Source of the DNA: Microbacterium phyllosphaerae
GTDB lineage: Bacteria > Actinomycetota > Actinomycetes > Actinomycetales > Microbacteriaceae
Direction: 5' to 3'
Length of the DNA stretch: 64,000 nucleotides
Assembly: GCF_017876435.1 (NCBI RefSeq)
Contig: NZ_JAGIOA010000001.1
Span: 434,001 to 498,000 of the forward strand
Made by a program: the position numbers and the translations under genes
In this document: positions 25,071-31,393 of the stretch, one piece after another
Layout: every line of letters begins with the position of its first letter
Numbering within the stretch: the stretch's first letter is position 1
Notes under the pieces: generated by a model
Told to the model about the DNA's origin: nothing
The model's database searches: none
Seen by the model: the letters and a program-made list of their open reading frames with translations, nothing else

Positions 25071-25970
25071 ATGGACACCCGCAACGAGGTGCGCGAATTC
25101 CTCTCGTCGAGGCGCGACCGCATCACTCCCGATCAGGCAGGCCTGCCCGCGTACGGCGGCAACCGCCGCGTTCCGGGGCTCCGGCGCGAAGAGGTGTCGC
25201 TGCTCGCCGGCGTCAGCGTCGACTACTACACCCGACTCGAGCGCGGCGATCTGTCCGGTGTCTCCGACAGCGTGCTCGACGCGCTCGCCCGGGCCCTGCA
25301 GCTCGACGAGGCCGAGACGGCGCACCTGTTCGACCTCGCCCGCACGGCGAACGCGTCACCGGTCACCCGCAAGCCGCGCAAGAAGGTCGAGACGCTGCGG
25401 CCCAGCATTCTGCGCCTGCTCGACGCGATGACCGAGGCACCCGCGATCGTGCGCAACAACTACTTCGACTACCTCGCCGCGAACGCGCTCGGCCGCGCGC
25501 TCTATGCGCCGCTCTTCACGACCCAGGTGCCGAACAGCGCCCGCTTCGCCTTCCTCGACCCTGCGGCGCAGGAGTTCTACCCCGAGTGGGAGCGCAATAC
25601 GCAGGAGCTGGTCGCCGCGATGCGGGGCGAGGCCGGGCGCAATCCGTTCGACCGCAAGCTCACCGATCTCGTGGGAGAGCTGTCGACCCGCAGCGAACGA
25701 TTCCGCACCCTGTGGGCCGCGCACAACGTGCGCTTCCACCGCAGCGGCGTCAAGCGGATCAACCACCCCGTCGTCGGCGAGATGGAGCTCACCTACGAGG
25801 CGTTCGAGCTTCCGGCTGATCCGGGGCTGCAGATGTCGACGTACACGGCAGAGCCGGGGTCAGCGTCCGAGGAGAAGCTGCGGATGCTCGCGAGCTGGGC
25901 GGCGACGGATGCTGCGGCATCCGCGTCTTCCGGCACAGACTCCGCGGTGGCGGATCGCGCCGGGGCCTGA
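25071..25970 (+). CDS. MmyB-like XRE regulator
   Basis: A 299-residue regulator. Residues 20-95 form the helix-turn-helix (VPGLRREEVSLLAGVSVDYYTRLERGD, typical of the actinobacterial MmyB-type family). Residues 105-280 match the MmyB-like ligand-binding (PAS-like) domain with FDYLAANALGRALYAPLF and the conserved NPFDRKLTDLVGELSTRSERFRTLWAAHNVRFHRSGVK. Such regulators often control a neighbouring oxidoreductase, but here the next gene is convergent. The ATG follows a palindromic operator at 25020. The last 30 residues are low-complexity Ala/Ser. Confidence 0.85.
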   Translation: MDTRNEVREFLSSRRDRITPDQAGLPAYGGNRRVPGLRREEVSLLAGVSVDYYTRLERGDLSGVSDSVLDALARALQLDEAETAHLFDLARTANASPVTRKPRKKVETLRPSILRLLDAMTEAPAIVRNNYFDYLAANALGRALYAPLFTTQVPNSARFAFLDPAAQEFYPEWERNTQELVAAMRGEAGRNPFDRKLTDLVGELSTRSERFRTLWAAHNVRFHRSGVKRINHPVVGEMELTYEAFELPADPGLQMSTYTAEPGSASEEKLRMLASWAATDAAASASSGTDSAVADRAGA

Positions 25971-25979
25971 CGCCTGCGT

Positions 25980-26789
25980 TCAGTCGCGCGGCGCGACCGG
26001 TCGCACGGTGAGACTCTGCACGGAGACGCCGAAGGGCCCTGCCTCGTCGTTCAGCACCGAGTGGGTGACGCCGACCCCGTTGGCGCCGAACGTCACGGTC
26101 GTGTCGAGCCCGATCCAGCCTTCGTCCGGTTCGCGGAACAGGTGGGCCGTGAGGTCGACGTTCGGGAAGAACGCCGAGCCGATCGGAACTCGCGGAGTCA
26201 TGCCGTTGGAGAGGTCGACGACCCCGAGGGCGCGTGCCGTCGGGCTGACCCGCTCATCGGCGAGCAGCGGGTGATGGGGTCGCACCCACGCGGAGGCGCG
26301 GCCCGGCTCATCCTCGCGGTGACGGAAGTCGCCCGAGCGCACGAAGGCACCCGGCCACACCGCGCCGGCCTGCCACTCGGCGTGCGAGTCGAGCGGGGGC
26401 ATGACCGGCAGCGCGCCACCCGCGATCGCTGTCGTGTCGGCGGTCTGCATCAGCCAGGCTCGGAGGATCACCGCCGGCCTACCGGCGTGGCTCAGCGTCG
26501 CCTCGACGAGTTCGATCGTGCGCCCCGGACGGATCACTCGGATCTCGACGTCGACCGCATCGATCGGCAGGACGCCGAGGATGTCGTACGAGACGCGGGC
26601 CAGGACCAGCGGGTCGTCGCGCCGCGCATCGCGGTCGGTCTCGACGAGGTGTGCCAGCAGTCCGATGGTCGGTGCGATGTGCTGCTCGGAGGTGTTCCAC
26701 GCTCCCTGCACCGCCTCGGTGGCATGGAAGGCGGTGGCGGAGAGGCGCTCGAAGTATGCGGTCACCATCGGATCGTAGAACGGCGTCAT
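25980..26789 (-). CDS. Thioesterase-family protein (hot-dog, TesB-like)
   Basis: A 269-residue protein with double hot-dog-like sequence: first half with AVQGAWNTSEQHIAPTIGLLAHLVE and PIDAVDVEIRVIRPGRTIELVEATLSHAG, second half with SAWVRPHHPLLADERVSPTARALGVVDLSNGMTPRVP and DLTAHLFREPDEGWIGLDTTVTF. These are typical of acyl-CoA thioesterase II-like / thioesterase family proteins, which hydrolyse acyl-CoA. The ATG overlaps the LysE stop (ATGA, 26786-26789). Catalytic residues were not confirmed, so the substrate is unknown. Confidence 0.75.
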   Translation of the reverse strand: MTPFYDPMVTAYFERLSATAFHATEAVQGAWNTSEQHIAPTIGLLAHLVETDRDARRDDPLVLARVSYDILGVLPIDAVDVEIRVIRPGRTIELVEATLSHAGRPAVILRAWLMQTADTTAIAGGALPVMPPLDSHAEWQAGAVWPGAFVRSGDFRHREDEPGRASAWVRPHHPLLADERVSPTARALGVVDLSNGMTPRVPIGSAFFPNVDLTAHLFREPDEGWIGLDTTVTFGANGVGVTHSVLNDEAGPFGVSVQSLTVRPVAPRD

Positions 26790-27400
26790 CGCAACAGCTG
26801 TCCGACGAGCAGCACCGCACCGATCCCGATCATCGCGAGGCCCGACACGATGCTCACGATGCGCGCCGCGGTCGGACGAGCGCGCAGCACGGACCCTGCG
26901 CCGAACCCGACGGCGAAGTAGACGGCTGCGCAGCCGACCAGGTGCACGGCGCCGAGCATCACGATCTGCATCGAGACCGGCCACGCCGAGGTCGGTGCAG
27001 TGAACTGCGGGAGGATCGCGAGGAAGAGCAGCGTGACCTTGGGGTTCAGTCCGCTGATGCCGAATCCCTTCAGCATCCATCGGCCCGGCGAGGCCTCGAC
27101 GAGTTCGGCTCCCTCGCGGATCACGGCGGGTGCACGCAGGGTGCCGATGCCGAGCCAGACCAGGTAGAGCGCACCGGCGACGGTGAGCACGGTGAGGGCG
27201 AGCGGATACCGGGCGACGAGCGCTCCGACTCCGGCCGCGACGATGATCACGGCGAGCACGTGGCCCGACAGCATCCCCAGCACGGCGGGAGCTGCGCGAC
27301 GGCGCAGGCCGGCCGAGATCGCGAAGGCCCAGTCGGCACCGGGGGTGATGACGAAGAGCATCGAGACACCCCAGAAGGCGGTGATCGCGGTGATGGCCAT
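26786..27400 (-). CDS. LysE/RhtB family exporter
   Basis: A 204-residue six-helix transporter. The N-terminal signature VSMLFVITPGADWAFAISAGLRRRA is that of LysE/RhtB amino-acid exporters, and GFGISGLNPKVTLLFLAILPQF in the middle is their second hallmark (GxxxxLxNPKxxLFF). It exports an amino acid or analogue. It is divergent from an Lrp/AsnC regulator with a 111-base gap, the classic lysE-lysG style arrangement, so Lrp-type control by an amino acid is likely. The downstream thioesterase is coupled. Confidence 0.9.
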   Translation of the reverse strand: MAITAITAFWGVSMLFVITPGADWAFAISAGLRRRAAPAVLGMLSGHVLAVIIVAAGVGALVARYPLALTVLTVAGALYLVWLGIGTLRAPAVIREGAELVEASPGRWMLKGFGISGLNPKVTLLFLAILPQFTAPTSAWPVSMQIVMLGAVHLVGCAAVYFAVGFGAGSVLRARPTAARIVSIVSGLAMIGIGAVLLVGQLLR

Positions 27401-27511
27401 GACTGTTCTCTTTCGTCGTTCCCGTGTGCGGAGGCAACTCTAGGAGGGAAGCGACGGAAGGTGTTTGCGTTGTTTGCACAGCGGGAGCCATTCTGCGCAA
27501 GAATCTTGAGC

Positions 27512-27967
27512 ATGGACGCGATCGACCGGAAGATTCTTGCCGAGCTGCAGCGCGACGGACGCCTGAGCATCACCGAGCTCGCGGAACGGGTGCAGCTCAG
27601 CGTCTCTCCCTGCCACCGCCGACTGCGCGAACTGGAGCGCTCCGGAGTCATCACCGGATACCACGCGACCCTCTCGCCCCAGGCTCTCGGTCTGGGCTTC
27701 GAGACCCTCGTCTTCGTCACGATGAAGGAGGCGAACCGCGACTCGATCATCCCGTTCGAGGAGGCCGTGACCCGCATCCCGAACATCACGCTCGCGCACC
27801 GCCTGTTCGGCGACCCCGACTACCTCTTGCGCGTCGTCGCCGCCGACCTCGAACACTTCCAGCGCCTGTACGACGAGCAGCTCACCGCCCTCCCCGGCGT
27901 GCAGCGCCTCAGCTCGACGCTCGTGATGCGCAAGGTCGTCGACGACGGGGCTCTGCCGTTGGGCTGA
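27512..27967 (+). CDS. Lrp/AsnC family regulator
   Basis: A 151-residue feast/famine regulator. Residues 1-60 carry the AsnC helix-turn-helix (MDAIDRKILAELQRDGRLSITELAERV, then VSPCHRRLRELERSGVITGYHATL). The C-terminal RAM domain (about 65-145) has LFGDPDYLLRVVAADLEHFQRLYDEQL, the effector region with GDPDYLL. Divergent from lysE, so it probably controls that exporter by binding an amino acid. The ATG at 27512 is chosen at the natural family start. Three bases after its stop lies a 19-bp palindrome. Confidence 0.9.
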   Translation: MDAIDRKILAELQRDGRLSITELAERVQLSVSPCHRRLRELERSGVITGYHATLSPQALGLGFETLVFVTMKEANRDSIIPFEEAVTRIPNITLAHRLFGDPDYLLRVVAADLEHFQRLYDEQLTALPGVQRLSSTLVMRKVVDDGALPLG

Positions 27968-27970
27968 GCC

Positions 27971-27989
27971 GTTCTGCTCAGAGCAGAAC
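27971..27989. repeat. Perfect 19-bp palindrome after the Lrp gene
   Basis: GTTCTGCTC-A-GAGCAGAAC is a 9-1-9 palindrome starting three bases after the Lrp stop. It may be a weak terminator (8-bp stem with a CAG loop) or an operator for the ClgR-like gene 39 bases downstream. Confidence 0.55.
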
Positions 27990-27999
27990 GACTCGAATC

Positions 28000-28016
28000 A
28001 TCCGCTGACGGCGGAT
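28000..28016 (+). promoter_or_regulatory. ATCCGC-N5-GCGGAT operator-like site upstream of the ClgR-like gene
   Basis: ATCCGC-TGACG-GCGGAT ends 11 bases before the regulator ATG. It contains CGCTGACGGCG, which fits the core CGCYNANRGCG reported for corynebacterial ClgR sites (from memory). The same ATCCGC-N5-GC(A/G)GAT pattern occurs twice upstream of the clpP pair. Confidence 0.6.
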
Positions 28017-28027
28017 TATCGTGAGGC

Positions 28028-28384
28028 ATGGCCGACCTCGTCCCGTTCTCCCGCGCACCTCGTCCTGCCCGCCCTCGCCCCAGCGAGCCCGAACCGCTGT
28101 GGCGACAGATGCTCGGCGACCAGCTGCGTCGACGACGACACGGGCGCGATGAGACGCTGACCGAGACGGCTGAGAACGCCGGAGTCTCGCCCCAGTACCT
28201 CTCTGAGGTCGAGCGAGGACTCAAGGAGCCGTCGAGCGAGATGATCGCCGCGATCGCGGGCGCCCTCGACACCTCGCTCATCGAGCTGACGAGCGCCGTC
28301 GCCGACGAGCTGCGTCAGGTCACGGCGGCTCCGGCATCCGCTGCGGTGCCTGCCTCGCGCGGGGCCTTCGCCCTCGCCGCCTGA
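28028..28384 (+). CDS. clgR: ClgR-like XRE regulator
   Basis: A 118-residue protein with an XRE helix-turn-helix at about residues 30-90: LGDQLRRRRHGRDETLTETAENAGVSPQYLSEVERGLKEPSSEMIAAIAGAL. The Arg-rich region before the HTH, TETAxxxGVSPxYLSEVERGxKEPSSE, is very close to the ClgR activator of Clp protease genes in actinobacteria. It lies next to the clpP pair, and an ATCCGC-N5-GC(A/G)GAT motif precedes both. Members activate clp genes under protein stress and are often themselves degraded by ClpP. The Ala-rich C-terminal end (FALAA) resembles the ClgR C-terminal degron; that is inference. Confidence 0.75.
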   Translation: MADLVPFSRAPRPARPRPSEPEPLWRQMLGDQLRRRRHGRDETLTETAENAGVSPQYLSEVERGLKEPSSEMIAAIAGALDTSLIELTSAVADELRQVTAAPASAAVPASRGAFALAA

Positions 28385-28410
28385 CGGGCCGTGTCCTTCG
28401 CGGTGGGTGG

Positions 28411-29004
28411 TCAGCCGGCCCGCTCCCCCAGCACCGTGTCGATCAGTCCGTAGTCGAGGGCAGCGGATGCCGTGAAGACGCGATCCCTGTCGGTGTCGGT
28501 GCGCAGCTCGGCCAGCGATCGTCCGCTGTGCCTGGCGAGGATCGATTCCATATCCGAGCGCACGCGCACGACCTCGTCGGCCGCCAGGATCAGGTCAGGG
28601 ATCGCCCCCCGCGACTGCCCGGCCGGCTGATGCAGGACGATCCGAGCATGCGCGAGTGCTGCTCGCTGCCCCGGTGCTCCAGCGGAGACGAGCAGCGCGG
28701 CGGGTCCGATCGCCTGCCCGACGCAGGTCGTCGCCACGGGCGGGCGGATGTGCTGCATCGTGTCGTAGATCGCGAGCGCCGCGCCGGGGTCGCCGCCCTC
28801 GCTGTTGATGTAGAACTGGATGCCGGAATCCTGACTGTCGGCATCCAGATGCAGCAGTTGCGCGATCAGGGCATTCGCGACTCCCGCATCGATCCCGGTG
28901 CCGAGGTAGATCACCCGCTCCGCGAGCAGGTGCGAGTAGACGTCCATGGCCCGATCGCCGCGCGGATGCTGCGCGATCACGTTCGGGATCGTGTAGCCGC
29001 TCAT
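28411..29004 (-). CDS. ClpP-family subunit with catalytic serine replaced by glycine
   Basis: A 197-residue ClpP-like protein. The handle and catalytic histidine are conserved (HARIVLHQPAG, His125; RDRVFTASAALDYGLIDTVLGE at the end). But at the nucleophile position the sequence is CVGQAIGPAALL, with Gly100 (codon GGA on the minus strand) 25 residues before His125, the spacing of Ser and His in ClpP. Normal ClpP has CxGQAAS. It should thus be an inactive, ClpR-like subunit. The ATG overlaps the stop of the active clpP gene (ATGA). A heterooligomer with the partner subunit is likely. Confidence 0.85.
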   Translation of the reverse strand: MSGYTIPNVIAQHPRGDRAMDVYSHLLAERVIYLGTGIDAGVANALIAQLLHLDADSQDSGIQFYINSEGGDPGAALAIYDTMQHIRPPVATTCVGQAIGPAALLVSAGAPGQRAALAHARIVLHQPAGQSRGAIPDLILAADEVVRVRSDMESILARHSGRSLAELRTDTDRDRVFTASAALDYGLIDTVLGERAG

Positions 29005-29615
29005 GCGCTCACCCCCAGCCCGACCCGGGCACGGCGGCGCGGCATGAGGTCGGCGAGCGAGCCCACGATCTCGTCGATGAACCCGTAGTCCTTCGCCTGC
29101 GTCGCCGTGTACCAGCGGTCGTGCAACGAGTCCTCGAAGATGCGATCCACGGACTGTCCGGTGTCGTCGGCGATCAGTCCGAGCACCGTGTCGCGCATGT
29201 GGCGCAGGTCGTCGGCCTGCGTCTCGATCTCTCCCGCCGAGCCGCCGATTCCCGCCGACCCCTGGTGCATGAGGATCCGTGCGTGCGGCAGGGCCCGGCG
29301 CTTGCCCTTCGTGCCGGCCGACAGCAGGAACTGCCCGGCGCTGCACGCGAGCCCGAGTGCGAGGGTCGAGACATCGTTCGGCACGAGCCTCATCAGGTCG
29401 CGGATCGCGAGCATGGAGGGGACGGACCCGCCGGGCGAGTGGATCCAGAGGGCGATGTCGGTGGTCGGATCCTCGACCGAGAGCGTCAGCAGCTGCGTCA
29501 TCAGCAGCGTACCGTTGTCGTCGTCGAGGGCGCCGTCGAGCACCAGGACGCGTTCGTGGAACAGCGCTCGTCGGGCTTCGGGGCCGAACTGCGGAATGGG
29601 GTTCTCTTCGCTCAT
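29001..29615 (-). CDS. clpP: ClpP protease subunit
   Basis: A 204-residue ATP-dependent Clp protease proteolytic subunit. Ser92 lies in GLACSAGQFLL and His117 in ARILMHQGS, again 25 apart; the YGFIDEIVGS tail is the usual C-terminus. Here the GSAGIGGSAGEIETQADDLRHMR handle resembles actinobacterial ClpP3-type subunits rather than the essential ClpP1P2. It should degrade unfolded proteins together with Clp ATPases, which are not encoded here. It overlaps the Gly100 subunit by four bases. Two operator-like motifs lie 40-71 bases upstream. Confidence 0.9.
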   Translation of the reverse strand: MSEENPIPQFGPEARRALFHERVLVLDGALDDDNGTLLMTQLLTLSVEDPTTDIALWIHSPGGSVPSMLAIRDLMRLVPNDVSTLALGLACSAGQFLLSAGTKGKRRALPHARILMHQGSAGIGGSAGEIETQADDLRHMRDTVLGLIADDTGQSVDRIFEDSLHDRWYTATQAKDYGFIDEIVGSLADLMPRRRARVGLGVSA

Positions 29616-29654
29616 GACCTCAGCATCCGCCGCCGCGAGGCCGTGCGCGGCGGT

Positions 29655-29686
29655 ATCCGCCCGGAGCAGATCCGCCTGAGGCAGAT
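29655..29686. promoter_or_regulatory. Two overlapping ATCCGC-N5-GCAGAT sites upstream of clpP
   Basis: ATCCGC-CCGGA-GCAGAT (29655-29671) and ATCCGC-CTGAG-GCAGAT (29670-29686) share two bases and sit between clpP and the divergent thioesterase gene. They match the site before the ClgR-like gene at 28000. Position and repetition point to a regulator binding site, probably the ClgR-like protein. Confidence 0.6.
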
Positions 29687-29741
29687 CGCTCCGGAATCCC
29701 CGCGTAACACCCCCGACTCACGAGGCTCCTACCCTCGGAGC

Positions 29742-30209
29742 ATGGCGAAGCAGAAGACACCCGAGTGGCAGTGGTCCGAGGACGGCATCAACTTCCGCAC
29801 CCGCAAATGGGTGCGCCCCGAAGACCTCAACGCGAACGGCTCGCTGTTCGGCGGGAGCCTGCTGAAGTGGATCGACGAGGAGGCGGCGATCTACGCGATC
29901 GTGCAGCTGGGCAATTACCGTGCGGTGACGAAGCACATCTCGGAGATCAACTTCGAGGCGTCGGCCGTGCAGGGCGACCTGATCGAGATCGGTCTGCAGG
30001 CGACGCACTTCGGCACCACGTCTCTGACCATGCGGGCGGTCGCCCGCAACATGATCACCCGCAAGCGCATCCTCACGATCGAGAAGATCGTCTTCGTGAG
30101 TCTGGATGACGACGGGATGCCCACGCCGCACGGCTACAACGAGATCACCTACAACCGCGATCGGATGCCGACCGAGCGCATCGCCACGGGGACCATCCGC
30201 CTGCCATAG
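29742..30209 (+). CDS. Acyl-CoA thioesterase (single hot-dog)
   Basis: A 155-residue hot-dog-fold protein. The helix-containing motif NANGSLFGGSLLKWIDEEAAIYA (about residues 30-52) is that of the YciA/BFIT-like thioesterases: DLNANGSLFGG with an active Asn/Asp-rich start. It hydrolyses acyl-CoA, substrate unknown. The ATG at 29742 lies 12-13 bases after a weak GGAG. It is divergent from clpP. Confidence 0.85.
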   Translation: MAKQKTPEWQWSEDGINFRTRKWVRPEDLNANGSLFGGSLLKWIDEEAAIYAIVQLGNYRAVTKHISEINFEASAVQGDLIEIGLQATHFGTTSLTMRAVARNMITRKRILTIEKIVFVSLDDDGMPTPHGYNEITYNRDRMPTERIATGTIRLP

Positions 30210-30341
30210 GCGGCGACTCGGATCTGCGGATCTCGCCAATTCGGCCGCGACGATATCTCGATAATTCCATTCTGGAATACCGGCCTTTGCGTGGCTGTGC
30301 GCACGCCGTGGGCGACGGCGTGCTCCTAATCTGGTCCGATC

Positions 30342-31232
30342 ATGAGCGCCGATACGCTATCCCTTCTCTGCGTGTGGACAGCGATCGCGATCTACGTCTT
30401 GGCATTCCTGTTTTACGGTTTCGACCTTGCAAAACGCTCAGATGAGACCGCTTCTGATCTCCGCACGCGTTCGATCCATGCACGAATAGGCACCTCGCTC
30501 ACAGTCCTGGGTTTCGGGTGCCATCTTGCTGGGGCGCTTCTCCGAGGTCTCGCCAGCGGGCGGGTGCCCTGGTCGAATCTCTACGAATTCGCGATGACCG
30601 GAACGCTCCTGATCGTGCTGGTCTACCTCGTATGTCTCATCCGGATCGATCTGCGCTTCCTGGGCACATTCCTCACCGGCCTGGTCGTCGCTCTGCTCGG
30701 ACTCGCAACGGCCGGCTTCTATGTCGAGGTGACCCCGCTCGCTGAGCCCCTGAAGTCGGTGTGGCTCGTCATCCACGTACTCGTGGCGTCGCTCGCCACG
30801 GCGATGTTCGCCATCGCCGCATCGCTGTCTGTCGTTCAGCTCCTCCAGGCTCGACGTGAAGCCGCCGCACACGCAGCCGCGAACGGAAGATTGGCCCGAG
30901 CGCTGCGCACTGTACCGTCCAGCGAAAGGCTGGAATCTCTCGCGTACCGGTGCACTACGTACGGCTTTGTCCTCTGGACCTTCACCATGATCGCGGGGGC
31001 GATCTGGGCGCACAGCGCCTGGACCCGTTACTGGGGTTTCGACGTGAAGGAGACGTGGACGTTCATCATCTGGGTCGTGTACGCCGGATACATTCATGCC
31101 CGGTCCACTCGAGGGTGGCGGGGTGCGCGTTCGTCGTGGTTGTCGATCATCGGCTTCACTGCCGTGCTCTTCAACTTCACGGTCGTGAACATCTTCTTCA
31201 AAGGACTCCACGCCTATTCGGGCATCTCGTGA
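30342..31232 (+). CDS. ccsB: Orphan CcsB-like cytochrome c biogenesis protein
   Basis: A 296-residue membrane protein with about eight helices. The C-terminal WWD-like segment YWGFDVKETWTFIIWVVYAGYIHARST (about residues 230-255) is the signature of CcsB/ResC/CcmF proteins that deliver haem to apocytochrome c. It has the usual C-terminal VNIFFKGLHAYSGIS. The partner genes (resB/ccs1, ccdA, resA) are not nearby, unlike in typical actinobacteria. Sequence usage (for example ATCATCTGGGTCGTG, but many ACT/TTC codons) is slightly less GC-biased than neighbours. ATG at 30342. A long nested inverted repeat follows. Confidence 0.8.
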   Translation: MSADTLSLLCVWTAIAIYVLAFLFYGFDLAKRSDETASDLRTRSIHARIGTSLTVLGFGCHLAGALLRGLASGRVPWSNLYEFAMTGTLLIVLVYLVCLIRIDLRFLGTFLTGLVVALLGLATAGFYVEVTPLAEPLKSVWLVIHVLVASLATAMFAIAASLSVVQLLQARREAAAHAAANGRLARALRTVPSSERLESLAYRCTTYGFVLWTFTMIAGAIWAHSAWTRYWGFDVKETWTFIIWVVYAGYIHARSTRGWRGARSSWLSIIGFTAVLFNFTVVNIFFKGLHAYSGIS

Positions 31233-31285
31233 GGCTGCGCTGTGCCACCCACCGAGTGGCTGCGGCGAAGCCACCGGGACGTGCG

Positions 31286-31360
31286 CCCGGAAGGAGATCT
31301 CTCGCTTCACAGGACCGTCCTGTGGATCCGGTCCTTCTGAACGAGAGATCTCCTTCCGGG
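31286..31360. repeat. Nested long inverted repeat (possible terminator or mobile-element remnant)
   Basis: A perfect 19-bp stem (CCCGGAAGGAGATCTCTCG at 31286-31304, its exact reverse complement at 31342-31360) encloses a 37-base loop that itself contains CACAGGA-CCG-TCCTGTG (31308-31324), a perfect 7-3-7 palindrome. It lies between the convergent ccsB and heptad-repeat genes, so it could be a shared terminator. Confidence 0.75.
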
Positions 31361-31393
31361 AGCGCGGTGCGACGGGCTCACGCCCGGACGGAC

